Assembly (NCBI RefSeq): GCF_014644295.1
Contig: NZ_BMKK01000001.1
Span: 884,415 to 948,414 of the forward strand
Direction: 5' to 3'
DNA length: 64,000 nt
Source: Emticicia aquatilis
Lineage (GTDB): Bacteria > Bacteroidota > Bacteroidia > Cytophagales > Spirosomataceae
Both the position numbers and the translations under genes were made by a program. The notes beneath the pieces were generated by a model. It was given only the letters and a program-made list of their open reading frames with translations, ran no database searches and was not told the origin of the DNA. Positions 51,706 to 60,857 of the stretch are shown one piece after another. How positions within the stretch are numbered: the first letter of the stretch is position 1; each line of letters opens with the position of its first letter.

Positions 51706-53517
51706 CTAACGAATCACAATCATTCGCTTTACCGTAATACCACCTTGTGTTTGTAAGCTATAAAAGTAAACGCCTGTCTCTAAATTGAGATTATGAAAGT
51801 CGTAGCTATACTCGCCTGCCGATTTATATTCATCAACTAATCGGCTACGTTCGGTTCCCATTATATCAAAAATTTTGAGCGAAACATGGCTGGCTCTTTC
51901 CAGCTTGTAGGTAATCTTTGTATAATCATCAAACGGGTTGGGAGCATTCTGGTTCAACTTAGCTTCCGTGAAAACTTCATTGTCTTCGATGCCAGTTACC
52001 ATAGCCACAGAAGCCATATTCGAAGCTAAGCTCTCATTATGCAAGCGGTCGAACGCCGTAAGCACGTATGTATAGCGAATTGCTTGTTGAGCAATATCAG
52101 TATCAGAAAATGCCGTTGTATCTTTATAAATAATGCCTCTGATTGCCGCCGAGTTTGTAATATCTACGGTTTCGCTATCAGCAAAGCGATAGAGAACATA
52201 GCCTCTGATTTTCTCCATCTCAGATACACCAACTATCGGTTTTTGCCATTTGATTTGTAGGCCTTTATCAGTCAAATTTGCCGTAAGGTTTTTAGGAGAA
52301 TCAGGCGAAACAGCATCTTTCCACAACATCTGTGGCATTAATGCGGGCGTTTTGTAAAGCTTCGTAATCAAGGAATCTCGAAAACCGAGTAGATTTTTAT
52401 TGAGTGTATTGGTATTATAAAAAATACTTCCTTGTACTTTGGCGGTGCTTCGGGCCAAGCGAATCTGGGTTGGCATCTGAGAAGGATTCTGCCATGCAAC
52501 TACATCTGTGGCGTTGATTCGATAAGCAGCATGACCTATGTACAGATGGCGGTCGAAAACATTATTTGCCCACCACGGCACTAATATTGAGAAGTCGGCC
52601 ACTGCCAAACCAATATTCCAATAGATTTGCGGAGCAATGTAATCTACCCAGCCCTTCTGCAACCAAAGTCTCGAATCACAATAAACATCACTGTAACTCT
52701 GCAAACCGCTCGTAGCCGAACCCAACGGCTGTGCAGTAGTTTTATTTTGCCAAATTCCGAAAGGTGAAATCCCAAACTTTACCCACGGTTTCACAGCCTT
52801 CAAGGTATCGGCAATGGTTTTTACCAAAATATTTACATTGTCTCGTCGCCAATCGGCTCGGTTTAAAATTCCTCTCGAATTTCTGTTATAAGTTGCCGAA
52901 TCGTTGATTGTTAGCCCTGTCGATGGATACGGATAAAAATAATCATCGAAATGCACACCATCTATATCGTATTTGGTAGCTACTTCCATCACTACCTCGG
53001 TTATGTGCTTGATTACTTCGGGTTTTCCAGGGTCAAGCACACGCAGGTTTCCGTAGGGCAAAAGCCACTCAGGGTGCTTTACGGCTACATGTTTGGCATC
53101 TAAAACGGTGGTATTGATATTAGGAACTGCCCGATAGGGATTAAACCACGCATGAAACTCAATGCCACGTTTGCGGCACTCGGCCACCATAAATGCCATT
53201 GGGTCGTAGAATGGCTCAGGGGCTTTGCCTTGTTTAGAGGTCAGATACTCCGACCACGGAGCCAACTCTGAAGGATAAAAAGCATCGCCATTGGTACGAA
53301 TCTGCACCATTACGGCATTGATGCCTGCCTGTTGGTGTTGGTCAAGTATTTTAATAAACTCGGCTTGTTGTTGAGCCGATGTTAGGCTTTTGCTTGAAGG
53401 ATAATCTATATTATTGACGGTGGCAATCCAAGCCCCACGAAACTCTCGTTTTGGGGTTTGAGCTTGAACCATTACACTGAAAAAACACGCAATAAATACT
53501 GAAAAGAATCGCTTCAT
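51706..53517 (-). CDS. Family 10-like glycosyl hydrolase (GHL10) with T9SS C-terminal sorting domain
   Basis: 603 aa. Signal peptide (MKRFFSVFIACFFSVMVQA), then the GHL10/DUF187 TIM barrel (REFRGAWIATVNNIDYPSS, QIRTNGDAFYPSELAPWSEYLT, VHFDDYFYPYP with the probable catalytic Asp, and KFGISPFGIW), a fibronectin-like region near residue 395-495, and a type A T9SS sorting domain (NAPNPFDDYTKITYKLE to GGITVKRMIVIR). It is exported through the outer membrane and probably cleaves a glycan; relatives act on peptidoglycan or denuded chains. It has its own promoter. Confidence 0.92.
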   Translation of the reverse strand: MKRFFSVFIACFFSVMVQAQTPKREFRGAWIATVNNIDYPSSKSLTSAQQQAEFIKILDQHQQAGINAVMVQIRTNGDAFYPSELAPWSEYLTSKQGKAPEPFYDPMAFMVAECRKRGIEFHAWFNPYRAVPNINTTVLDAKHVAVKHPEWLLPYGNLRVLDPGKPEVIKHITEVVMEVATKYDIDGVHFDDYFYPYPSTGLTINDSATYNRNSRGILNRADWRRDNVNILVKTIADTLKAVKPWVKFGISPFGIWQNKTTAQPLGSATSGLQSYSDVYCDSRLWLQKGWVDYIAPQIYWNIGLAVADFSILVPWWANNVFDRHLYIGHAAYRINATDVVAWQNPSQMPTQIRLARSTAKVQGSIFYNTNTLNKNLLGFRDSLITKLYKTPALMPQMLWKDAVSPDSPKNLTANLTDKGLQIKWQKPIVGVSEMEKIRGYVLYRFADSETVDITNSAAIRGIIYKDTTAFSDTDIAQQAIRYTYVLTAFDRLHNESLASNMASVAMVTGIEDNEVFTEAKLNQNAPNPFDDYTKITYKLERASHVSLKIFDIMGTERSRLVDEYKSAGEYSYDFHNLNLETGVYFYSLQTQGGITVKRMIVIR

Positions 53518-53534
53518 AACAAAGATTAAAGATA

Positions 53535-53564
53535 CAAATTTAGGTATTTTTGTCCTTTACTCAA
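53535..53564 (-). promoter_or_regulatory. Putative promoter of the GHL10 gene
   Basis: Minus strand TTG (53564-53562), 19-base spacer, TAAATTTG (53542-53535); start point expected about 12-15 bases before the ATG. Confidence 0.55.
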
Positions 53565-53605
53565 CTGTATGTGGCAATATTCATTTAAAAAAGCTCTTTT
53601 ATTGC

Positions 53606-54127
53606 TTACCTCAATATTTTCAAAAACTCAATCCACGGACCAACTTCATCTTTGTATTGTTTTGCCATTACTCTTGATATTTGCGAAATATGGTCGAGGT
53701 CGTGAGTTACCCAAGTGGCCAATAATTGGCTCAAAGTTACAGTGCCAAATATCGGATGCTCCCCTGTTTTGCACAAATCCTGCTCAGTTATATTTAAGCT
53801 TTTTAGTTTTTCAATATTAGTACTCCGTATGATTATAAATTCTGCTAATAATTCTGCCAATGATTTTCCCTTGCTGCTTTCAAATTGAGCAAATCTATCG
53901 AAAGGTTTAAAGGTTTTCTCCGAATTATCTGATAGAATAAGTATTGCTCGTGCCATCCAATCGGTTTTATCGCCATGAATCAAATGCCCAATCACATCAT
54001 ATACACTCCAAGTTTCGCCACCTTCATTTACAGAAGTCCATTCGGGCGAAAGTCCTTGCAATAAATGACTAATTGCCGATGGCGTACGCTCCAACATTTC
54101 AATTGATTTATCTATCGAAAACTTCAT
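53606..54127 (-). CDS. DinB superfamily protein
   Basis: 173 aa four-helix bundle of the DinB/YfiT type. His residues of the metal triad are visible in DVIGHLIHGDKTDW and in WVTHDLDHISQISRV. These proteins are thiol transferases or metal-dependent hydrolases; the substrate here is unknown. Its ATG is 1 base after the CocE-type hydrolase stop, so it is the last gene of that operon. Confidence 0.85.
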   Translation of the reverse strand: MKFSIDKSIEMLERTPSAISHLLQGLSPEWTSVNEGGETWSVYDVIGHLIHGDKTDWMARAILILSDNSEKTFKPFDRFAQFESSKGKSLAELLAEFIIIRSTNIEKLKSLNITEQDLCKTGEHPIFGTVTLSQLLATWVTHDLDHISQISRVMAKQYKDEVGPWIEFLKILR

Positions 54128-54128
54128 A

Positions 54129-56012
54129 TTATTTTGAATTTAGAACATTAACAGAAATTTTGCTTTCGCTAAAAATCTTATGCGTTGCTTTTTGGTAATC
54201 ATTTTCATTGGCTTTGTAGATATTTGGCACATATTTCTGCGGATTCATATCAAATAGCGGAAAAGCCGACGATTGGACTTGAATCATTATTTTGTGGCCT
54301 TTTTTAAAAGTGTGCAGCACATCTTGTAATTTAAAATCTAAATCAGTCTGTTTTTCTGCCACCAAAGGCTCGGGGCTGGCAAATGAATTTCGATATTTGG
54401 CTCGCATTATTTCGCTTCGCACCATTTGCTGATAACCTCCCAATTTAATATTTGGTGGCGTAAACGCACTATTGGGTTCGTTTGTGGGATATACATCAAT
54501 GAGTTTTATGAAAAAATCAGCATCGGTACCTGTGGTAGAAAACTTCAAGTGAGCCATTATTTCGCCTGTAAATGTGATGTCTTCTAATAATTCGTTTGTT
54601 TCAAAAGTCAAAACATCAGCACGTCCAGCCACAAATCGTTGGTCATCGCTCATATAATCTGGTAAGAAATCTACGGTTTCTTTTACGGTTTCGGCATACG
54701 GGACTGGATTCTGAGGGTCAGAAACATATTCTCGAAATCCTTTCTGAGGCAAGATATTGGTCAATTTTCCATTGGCCGCTAAGTAGAAATCAACTTTCTT
54801 GGTATTACTGACAGGATATTTATCAAAAATTTGCCATTCTTTTTTTCCTGTATCAAAAAGATATGCTTCGGGGAGTTTTGCTACTTTATTTTCAGTGTCT
54901 TTTAGGTAATGCTTGAAGAAACTTAGCTCAATGTTTTTCTGAAAGAAAGTAGCCAAACTATCACCAAAATAAATATTTCCTTGCAAATGATGCCCTTTTT
55001 CTCTCGACCAATCTCCATGCCCAAAAGGCCCCATTACCAAGGTATTGGTTGTGTTTGGCTTATTTTTCTCAATGGTCTTATAAATATCCAATACACCCGT
55101 CATATCTTCGGCATCAAACCAGCCGCCCACTTCGAGCATTGCTGGCAAAGATTTCGAGTTTTTTAGATGTGGAATTACACTTCTCTTTTGCCAAAATTCA
55201 TCATAATTGGGGTGTTGCACTATTTCATTCCAGAAGAAATTTTCGGCATATAATTTATCCAAGTTCTTTAGCGGTGTCATTGACTTATACCAATCATAAC
55301 CATTTTCAGAATTAATATTGGGCATATCGAACCAAGCCTTACTCGTGGGCTTTTTGTGCTGAACACCAAAAATGGGTAAAGCAAAGGCCACTCCCAACAC
55401 AAAAGCTCCATTATGATGAAAATCTTCAAAGTAAAAATCAGAAACTGGTGCTTGTGGCGAAACTGCTTTGATGGCGGGATGCCCACTCAAAGCACCCGAA
55501 ATAGCGTAAAATCCAGGGTACGAAATACCATAAAGGCCCACTCTCCCATTATGATTGCTTATATTTCTGAGTAACCACTCAACAGTATCATAAGTATCCG
55601 AAGCTTCATCAATATCAGTTGGCTTGGTTTTATTATCGATTATGGGGGTCATGTTAGTAAATACACCTTCCGACATCCACCTGCCACGCACGTCTTGTTT
55701 CACAAAAATAAACTTTTCACGAGCCATTGGTCTTGAATAATATAACCTCGAAGTATAAGCATCTTTTCCATAGGGCATCGAACCGAAACAAGTTCGCTGC
55801 ATCAAAAATGCATATTGATTTGATGCCGAAATATCTTTAGGAATGTAGATTGACGTGAATAATTTTACTCCATCACGCATCGGTATCAGCACTTCTTGCT
55901 TTACAAAGTTTTCTCTTACAAAAGCCGAGTCTTGCTGAGCTGAAGTTAGCTTTTGAGCGAAAGAAAAAAGTGGAAAAACGGCTGTTATTATTACTGAAAG
56001 GATATTTTTCAT
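54129..56012 (-). CDS. CocE/NonD family hydrolase (X-Pro dipeptidyl-peptidase-like), secreted
   Basis: 627 aa. Signal peptide (MKNILSVIITAVFPLFSFAQ), then an alpha/beta hydrolase with the nucleophile Ser in GLYGISYPGFYAISGA and LVMGPFGHGDW supplying the His. A C-terminal jelly-roll domain (about residue 400 to end, FKLQDVLHTFKKGHKIMIQVQSSAFP) is typical of CocE/S15 enzymes. It is an acyl hydrolase or peptidase with unknown substrate. It lies 12 bases after the ABM-like gene in a TetR-led operon. Confidence 0.92.
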   Translation of the reverse strand: MKNILSVIITAVFPLFSFAQKLTSAQQDSAFVRENFVKQEVLIPMRDGVKLFTSIYIPKDISASNQYAFLMQRTCFGSMPYGKDAYTSRLYYSRPMAREKFIFVKQDVRGRWMSEGVFTNMTPIIDNKTKPTDIDEASDTYDTVEWLLRNISNHNGRVGLYGISYPGFYAISGALSGHPAIKAVSPQAPVSDFYFEDFHHNGAFVLGVAFALPIFGVQHKKPTSKAWFDMPNINSENGYDWYKSMTPLKNLDKLYAENFFWNEIVQHPNYDEFWQKRSVIPHLKNSKSLPAMLEVGGWFDAEDMTGVLDIYKTIEKNKPNTTNTLVMGPFGHGDWSREKGHHLQGNIYFGDSLATFFQKNIELSFFKHYLKDTENKVAKLPEAYLFDTGKKEWQIFDKYPVSNTKKVDFYLAANGKLTNILPQKGFREYVSDPQNPVPYAETVKETVDFLPDYMSDDQRFVAGRADVLTFETNELLEDITFTGEIMAHLKFSTTGTDADFFIKLIDVYPTNEPNSAFTPPNIKLGGYQQMVRSEIMRAKYRNSFASPEPLVAEKQTDLDFKLQDVLHTFKKGHKIMIQVQSSAFPLFDMNPQKYVPNIYKANENDYQKATHKIFSESKISVNVLNSK

Positions 56013-56024
56013 AGTGTTTGAAGA

Positions 56025-56306
56025 TTATAAAATTCCGACTTCTAACTGCTCCAAATAGATAAATTCTGGAGTTTTTACTCCTGCTTCTTTTCTGATTTGT
56101 ATTAATTTAGGTGACTCAAAGAATTGCTTGGCATTTTGGAGCGAACTCCAAACCGAAAAATGAACAATTTTATTATCAACTTGCTCGTATTTAAGGAGTT
56201 GGTACGATAATTCGCCGGCCTCTTTTCTGATTTCAGCGGCATTATCGAATATTCTTTTCCAAATTCCGTAGTCTTCTACTTCATGAATAATAAGTACGTG
56301 TGGCAT
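56025..56306 (-). CDS. Antibiotic biosynthesis monooxygenase-like (dimeric alpha-beta barrel) protein
   Basis: 93 aa. The pattern HVLIIHEVEDYGIWKRIFD, YQLLKYEQVDNKIVHFSVWSSLQNAKQFFES is that of the ABM/dimeric alpha-beta barrel fold. Members are monooxygenases, heme-degrading enzymes or ligand-binding proteins; with no metal or heme signature visible I leave the function open. It follows the alpha/beta hydrolase gene by 8 bases. Confidence 0.75.
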   Translation of the reverse strand: MPHVLIIHEVEDYGIWKRIFDNAAEIRKEAGELSYQLLKYEQVDNKIVHFSVWSSLQNAKQFFESPKLIQIRKEAGVKTPEFIYLEQLEVGIL

Positions 56307-56314
56307 AGTTTTGC

Positions 56315-57151
56315 TTATTTTATAAACTTAATAATCTCCTGCAATAAGTCGTCATTTTTCAATTCATGCCCAAGTCTTTCGGTAATTTTGAGCGTCGAGC
56401 CAACCCACGCACGGCTAAGTTTTTCGGAGTCGGTGTATTTGGTTGATTTATCGGTTTTATCATGAATAATCAGAGCTTCTGTTTGAATCTTCTGAGCAAA
56501 ATCAACTGCCGAAAAGTACGAAGGTTTATGCTTTATTTCTTTTTCAAATTGCTCAATAATCAATCTAAGGGCTTTGGCAGAGAGACCAAGTTGTTGCCTA
56601 TAAAACTCAAAAAATTCCTCTACGCTACCTGGAGCAGCTAAAATTACGGCTTTTTTGATATGACTTTGGGGATTTAGACTTAAATAATATGTACTTGCAA
56701 AAGCCCCAATCGAATGCCCAATAATTGCCCAAGTATCGGTATTAATTCTCAAAAACTCCGATAATGCCCTTTCGTAAATCACGAGATTCATGATTTTACC
56801 GGTGGAATTTCCGTGAGCGGGAGCATCAAATGCCAAAACCGTGAAATCATTTTTAACCAGTGCTTCTATATAAGACTTCCACCTGAAACTATGGCTGGCC
56901 CAACCATGCACCAAAACCACTTTTTTAGAGCCATTGCCCCAACGATAAGTTTGTATCTGATTGCCATCTACACGCAACACGACCGCTTTGCCTGTTTCTA
57001 AGAAGGCTTCGTGATGCGGTTTTAGTTTCCTTGCGAAAGGCGTACAAAACAAATTAAAACCATCTTTTCTGAGTTTTTGCGGGTGCAAATATGCCAATAT
57101 ATTGAAATAAACTCCTGTGGATTTTGCTATTATTCTCTGTGTTGTTGGCAT
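56315..57151 (-). CDS. Alpha/beta hydrolase
   Basis: 278 aa, cytoplasmic. Motifs: VLVHGWASHSFRW (oxyanion), GHSIGAFAS nucleophile Ser, acid in IIHDKTDKST and catalytic His in ERLGHELK. The N-terminal 70 residues carry no signal peptide. The substrate is unknown. First structural gene of the operon, 83 bases after the TetR gene; a TAAACCG half-site lies in the gap, so it is probably repressed with it. Confidence 0.88.
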   Translation of the reverse strand: MPTTQRIIAKSTGVYFNILAYLHPQKLRKDGFNLFCTPFARKLKPHHEAFLETGKAVVLRVDGNQIQTYRWGNGSKKVVLVHGWASHSFRWKSYIEALVKNDFTVLAFDAPAHGNSTGKIMNLVIYERALSEFLRINTDTWAIIGHSIGAFASTYYLSLNPQSHIKKAVILAAPGSVEEFFEFYRQQLGLSAKALRLIIEQFEKEIKHKPSYFSAVDFAQKIQTEALIIHDKTDKSTKYTDSEKLSRAWVGSTLKITERLGHELKNDDLLQEIIKFIK

Positions 57152-57194
57152 TTCTTTAGTTTATTAAACACTATTTGGTTTATTGATTCTTATA

Positions 57195-57213
57195 ATAAAA
57201 TAAACCGAATGGT
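57195..57213. promoter_or_regulatory. Imperfect TetR-type site before the alpha/beta hydrolase gene
   Basis: TAAACCG-AA-TGGT (57201-57213) keeps the left half of the perfect palindrome found upstream of the TetR gene; a GGTTTATT half-site lies about 25 bases lower. Confidence 0.45.
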
Positions 57214-57234
57214 CTTTTTTGTTATAAAAAAATA

Positions 57235-57831
57235 TTAATTGAGATATTGGCTCTCGATGGAGTTTTTTAGGCCTTCGAGCAGGTTGTTCAATATCTTGGG
57301 GTCATCTGAAAGTTTGCTCATCATCAAGCCACCTTGAATTACACTAAAAATAAGTGTAGCTTCTTTCTTAGCATCTAAATCAGCCTTAAATTCATTTGTT
57401 TGTATGCCTTTTTGAATAATATATTCCAAACTTCCCAGTAGTTCATCCAATGCTTTTTGGGCTTTCATTTTCAAAAAAGGCAAATTATCATCGGCTTCGA
57501 TAGCCGTATTCAATAAAGGACAACCTCCTTCTGTTAAGGGTTTTATGCTATAATTTCGATAAAAACTTAGAATAGCAAATAATTTATTCTTGGCAGTATT
57601 TTCTTTCTTCACCTTAAAACGCAAAGCATCTTTTAGTTTGCCAATCGAGTACTCAAATACCTCGACGGCTATTTCGTCTTTGCTACTAAAATTACCATAT
57701 ACTCCACCTTTCGTAAGGCCAGTTACCTGCAAAATATCACTCATGGAGGTTGCATTATAGCCTTTAGTATTGAAAATCGGAGCCGACTTTTCAATAATAG
57801 ATTGCCGTGTTATGTCTGATTTTGTAAACAT
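57235..57831 (-). CDS. TetR/AcrR family transcriptional repressor
   Basis: 198 aa. The N-terminal HTH is TRQSIIEKSAPIFNTKGYNATSMSDILQVTGLTKGGVYGNFSSKDEI (standard TetR shape); the C-terminal domain is helical and binds an unknown ligand. It lies upstream of, and is codirectional with, the hydrolase-ABM-CocE-DinB genes. A perfect palindrome TAAACCG-TT-CGGTTTA is 11 bases upstream of its start, which suggests autorepression, and a second imperfect copy precedes the hydrolase. Confidence 0.93.
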   Translation of the reverse strand: MFTKSDITRQSIIEKSAPIFNTKGYNATSMSDILQVTGLTKGGVYGNFSSKDEIAVEVFEYSIGKLKDALRFKVKKENTAKNKLFAILSFYRNYSIKPLTEGGCPLLNTAIEADDNLPFLKMKAQKALDELLGSLEYIIQKGIQTNEFKADLDAKKEATLIFSVIQGGLMMSKLSDDPKILNNLLEGLKNSIESQYLN

Positions 57832-57841
57832 GAAACAATAT

Positions 57842-57857
57842 TAAACCGTTCGGTTTA
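57842..57857. promoter_or_regulatory. Probable TetR operator
   Basis: TAAACCGTTCGGTTTA, a perfect 16-base palindrome centred 18 bases upstream of the TetR ATG. Confidence 0.7.
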
Positions 57858-58007
57858 TAAATACAAACATTTTGCTGATTATATTTTGAATAAGTCTTTG
57901 GAATACTCTATTCACAAAATAGCTCGCATCAATCTCAAAATCACAATTCGTTTTGTGTCTGTTTATATTTTCCCTAATTTCGGGCTTCTTAATTCAACAA
58001 CAAAACT

Positions 58008-59081
58008 ATGCTTATTATTGACGCCCATCTGGACATTGCGATGAACGCCATCGAGTGGAATCGTGACTATCGAAAATCTGTTTTTGAAATCCGTAACCGA
58101 GAAAAAGGGCTAACCGATAAACCCGACCGAGGCAATGGCGTGGTTTCGTTGCCCGAACTTCGCAAAGGAAATATTGGCTTGGTGGTAGCTACGCAGTTGG
58201 CTCGCTACGTTGCTCCCGATAGCGTAATTACTGGCTATAATTCACCCGAAATTGCGTGGGGAATTACACAAGCACAACTGGCGTGGTATAAAGCCATGGA
58301 AGATTTGGGCGAAATGGTGCAGATTACAAACCTTTCGGCTTTAGAAGCCCACCTCAAACTTTGGCAAGATGAAAGTATTTCAAACGAAACCAAGCCCGTT
58401 GGCTATATTTTGAGCCTCGAAGGGGCAGATTCGCTCATCAATTTATCATATTTAGAAAAAGCCTACGCCTATGGCTTGCGTGCGTGTGGCCCTGCCCATT
58501 ACGGCCCAGGACGCTACGCCCCAGGCACAACGATGTCGGGCGGGTTGACTAAAATGGGACGAGAATTGGTGAAAGAAATGGATAATCTGAATATGATTCT
58601 CGATGTAACGCACCTTACTGACGAAGGTTTTACCGAAGCACTCGATATATTCAAAGGGAATGTTTGGGCAAGCCACCACAACTGCCGCTCTTTGGTTGAC
58701 TACCAACGCCAACTAACCGACGAACAAATAAAGATTTTGATTGAGCGTGGAGCGGTAATCGGCGGCGTGCTTGATGCGTGGATGCTCGTACCCAACTGGA
58801 CTCGTGGCAAAGATACGCCCCAAGAACGTGGCGTTACGCTCGAAAAATTGATTGATAACTACGACCATATTTGCCAAATTGCGGGCAATGCCAACCACAT
58901 TGCCATCGGTAGCGATTTAGATGGCTGTTTCGGCACCGAACAAACACCAACCGACCTCGAAACGATTGCCGACTTACAAAAACTGCAAGGTTTGCTCGCC
59001 AAAAGAGGGTATTCACAGCAAGACATTGAAAAGGTTTTCCATGGAAATTGGTTGAGATTTTTGCGGAAGGCTTGGGTGTGA
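58008..59081 (+). CDS. Membrane dipeptidase family protein (peptidase M19)
   Basis: 357 aa without a signal peptide. LIIDAHLDIAMNA gives the HxD metal motif; LSLEGADSLINLSY (bridging Glu), LDVTHLTDEGFTEAL, WASHHNCRSLVD and AIGSDLDGCFG are the expected metal and substrate residues. It hydrolyses dipeptides, often including D-amino acids. Divergent from the TetR operon across 176 bases. Standard length, no odd features. The substrate may be a peptidoglycan-derived dipeptide, as is common for soluble members. Confidence 0.9.
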   Translation: MLIIDAHLDIAMNAIEWNRDYRKSVFEIRNREKGLTDKPDRGNGVVSLPELRKGNIGLVVATQLARYVAPDSVITGYNSPEIAWGITQAQLAWYKAMEDLGEMVQITNLSALEAHLKLWQDESISNETKPVGYILSLEGADSLINLSYLEKAYAYGLRACGPAHYGPGRYAPGTTMSGGLTKMGRELVKEMDNLNMILDVTHLTDEGFTEALDIFKGNVWASHHNCRSLVDYQRQLTDEQIKILIERGAVIGGVLDAWMLVPNWTRGKDTPQERGVTLEKLIDNYDHICQIAGNANHIAIGSDLDGCFGTEQTPTDLETIADLQKLQGLLAKRGYSQQDIEKVFHGNWLRFLRKAWV

Positions 59082-59125
59082 AATGTTCGCCTGTTTATTT
59101 TTCCGTTGGTTAAAACCTAACGGCA

Positions 59126-59902
59126 ATGAAATTTCAACTTCTTCCTATGCCCAATAACGAAACTTCACGGCTTTCTCGATTGACTGCAATTATTACACTT
59201 TTGCAGACCAAACGGATATTGACCGCCACCGAAATTTCAAAAAAATTTGGGGTAAGTATTCGTACGATTTATCGAGATATTCGGGCTTTGGAAGAAGCGG
59301 GCATTCCGATTTTTACGGAAGAAGGACGAGGCTATTCGTTGGTGGAAGATTATCGAGTGCCACCCGTGATGTTTACTGAGGCCGAAGCAAATGCCTTGAT
59401 TACGGCCGAGCAACTTATCTTAAAAAATAAAGATGCGTCATTTGTAAAAGAATATACCGAAGCCGTCAGTAAAGTAAAGGCAGTTCTACGGAGTACGACA
59501 AAAGATAAAGCCGAATTACTTTCAAAAAGAATTGTTTTTCGCCAAAATACACAACACGACCGCACGAGTAATTATCTTTCAACCCTCCAAATGGCTCTGA
59601 CTAATTTCAACTTAGTTGATATTGCTTATTATTCGCCTGATAATGAGCAAACTACAACTCGAATCATTGAACCATTTGCCCTTTACAGTACGCAAGAAAA
59701 CTGGCTTCTGATTGCGTGGTGTAGGTTACGGAAAGATTTCCGTACTTTCCGCCTCGACCGTATTCAATCGCTTACTATTCGAGCCGATAAATTTGAACCA
59801 CACAAAATTACACTCGAAGAATATTTTGAAATTTGTCGGCAAAAATTTTTGCCCACCCCTGACATAAGGCTGTCAAAAAACGATGCCAATTTTGTGAAAT
59901 AA
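59126..59902 (+). CDS. YafY-type transcriptional regulator (HTH-11 plus WYL domain)
   Basis: 258 aa. The N-terminal HTH (SRLTAIITLLQTKRILTATEISKKFGVSIRTIYRDIRALEEAGIP) and wing (IFTEEGRGYSLVEDYRVPP) belong to the HTH_11 type; the WYL domain follows around residue 140-225 (LVDIAYYS...RIIEPFALYSTQENWLLIAWC). An alternative start is the ATG at 59147. WYL domains bind nucleic acid or nucleotide ligands in stress regulators. It leads two small genes in the same direction (18-base gap). Confidence 0.9.
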   Translation: MKFQLLPMPNNETSRLSRLTAIITLLQTKRILTATEISKKFGVSIRTIYRDIRALEEAGIPIFTEEGRGYSLVEDYRVPPVMFTEAEANALITAEQLILKNKDASFVKEYTEAVSKVKAVLRSTTKDKAELLSKRIVFRQNTQHDRTSNYLSTLQMALTNFNLVDIAYYSPDNEQTTTRIIEPFALYSTQENWLLIAWCRLRKDFRTFRLDRIQSLTIRADKFEPHKITLEEYFEICRQKFLPTPDIRLSKNDANFVK

Positions 59903-59920
59903 TCAAACGATTTCGCAAAA

Positions 59921-60382
59921 ATGGATAAGCAAAAAATTGACTCTTTCAACGTTATAGGCATTGCCATTCGCACCACCAACGAAAACAATCAGGCAGCACA
60001 GGATATTCCTACACTTTGGCAAAAATTCATGTCAGAAAACATCATTGAGCAGATTCCAAACAAAATCGACCAAACACTCTATTATATTTATACCGATTAC
60101 GAAAAAGACCATACCAAGCCCTACACTACCATTTTGGGGTGCAAAGTGAGTACTTTGGAGCAAATCCCAGAAGGAATGACAGGTAAAACTATCGCAACTG
60201 GCAATTATCAGAAGCACATTGCCAAAGGAAATCTCATGCAAGGAATTGTATTTGAAGCATGGTTGAAAATCTGGAATTCGGATATTCCGAGAGTTTACAC
60301 AGCAGATTTTGAGGTTTATGGAGAAAAAACACAAAACTCTACCGATGCCGAAGTAGATATTTTCATAGCCATAAACGCATGA
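59921..60382 (+). CDS. GyrI-like/effector-binding-domain small-molecule-binding protein
   Basis: 153 aa. The pattern (FNVIGIAIRTTNENNQAAQDIPTLWQKFM, LYYIYTDYEKDHTKPYTTILGCKVS, YQKHIAKGNL, WNSDIPRVYTADFEVYGEK) is that of the GyrI-like/AraC effector-binding SHS2 fold, often with Glu in the ligand pocket. These bind hydrophobic ligands or DNA gyrase. It is 18 bases after the WYL regulator and overlaps the DUF1801 gene by 4 bases. Confidence 0.85.
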   Translation: MDKQKIDSFNVIGIAIRTTNENNQAAQDIPTLWQKFMSENIIEQIPNKIDQTLYYIYTDYEKDHTKPYTTILGCKVSTLEQIPEGMTGKTIATGNYQKHIAKGNLMQGIVFEAWLKIWNSDIPRVYTADFEVYGEKTQNSTDAEVDIFIAINA

Positions 60383-60747
60383 AAGAGCTTGATAATTTCT
60401 ATCACCAACTCAACGAACCGCTCAAAAGCTGCCTTATGGCTTTGAGCGGAATTATTTTGGCACAAGATACCACCCTAAAGCCCGCTTGGAAGTACCAAAT
60501 ACCTTTTTTCTGCTATAAAGAAAAGATTTTTTGTTATTTATCAATCAGAAAAAAAGACAAGCTACCCTACTTAGGAATGGTTGAAGGACATCGACTGGAC
60601 CATCCTGCACTCATTGCCGAAAAGCGTTCGAGAATCAAAGTTATGTTCTTCGACCCAAGCGAAGATTTACCCATCGAAACCATCGACGAAGTTCTCCAAC
60701 AAGCACTTATGCTATATAAATCAGGCATTGTGAAAGTTAAGAAATAA
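60379..60747 (+). CDS. DUF1801 domain-containing protein
   Basis: 122 aa. TTLKPAWKYQIPFFCYKEKIFCYLSIRKKDKLPYLGMVEG is the YdhG/DUF1801 pattern. Function of the family is unassigned. It is the last of three genes, its start overlapping the stop of the GyrI-like gene, so the two are translationally coupled. Confidence 0.8.
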   Translation: MKELDNFYHQLNEPLKSCLMALSGIILAQDTTLKPAWKYQIPFFCYKEKIFCYLSIRKKDKLPYLGMVEGHRLDHPALIAEKRSRIKVMFFDPSEDLPIETIDEVLQQALMLYKSGIVKVKK

Positions 60748-60857
60748 TGAATATCTCAACCTTTTGATAAATAAAACCAACATTGATTTCTTAAAATTTT
60801 GACATTATAGCCAAAAAGCATTAACATTGGATTTTCTCATCCAAACCTTCATTATTT

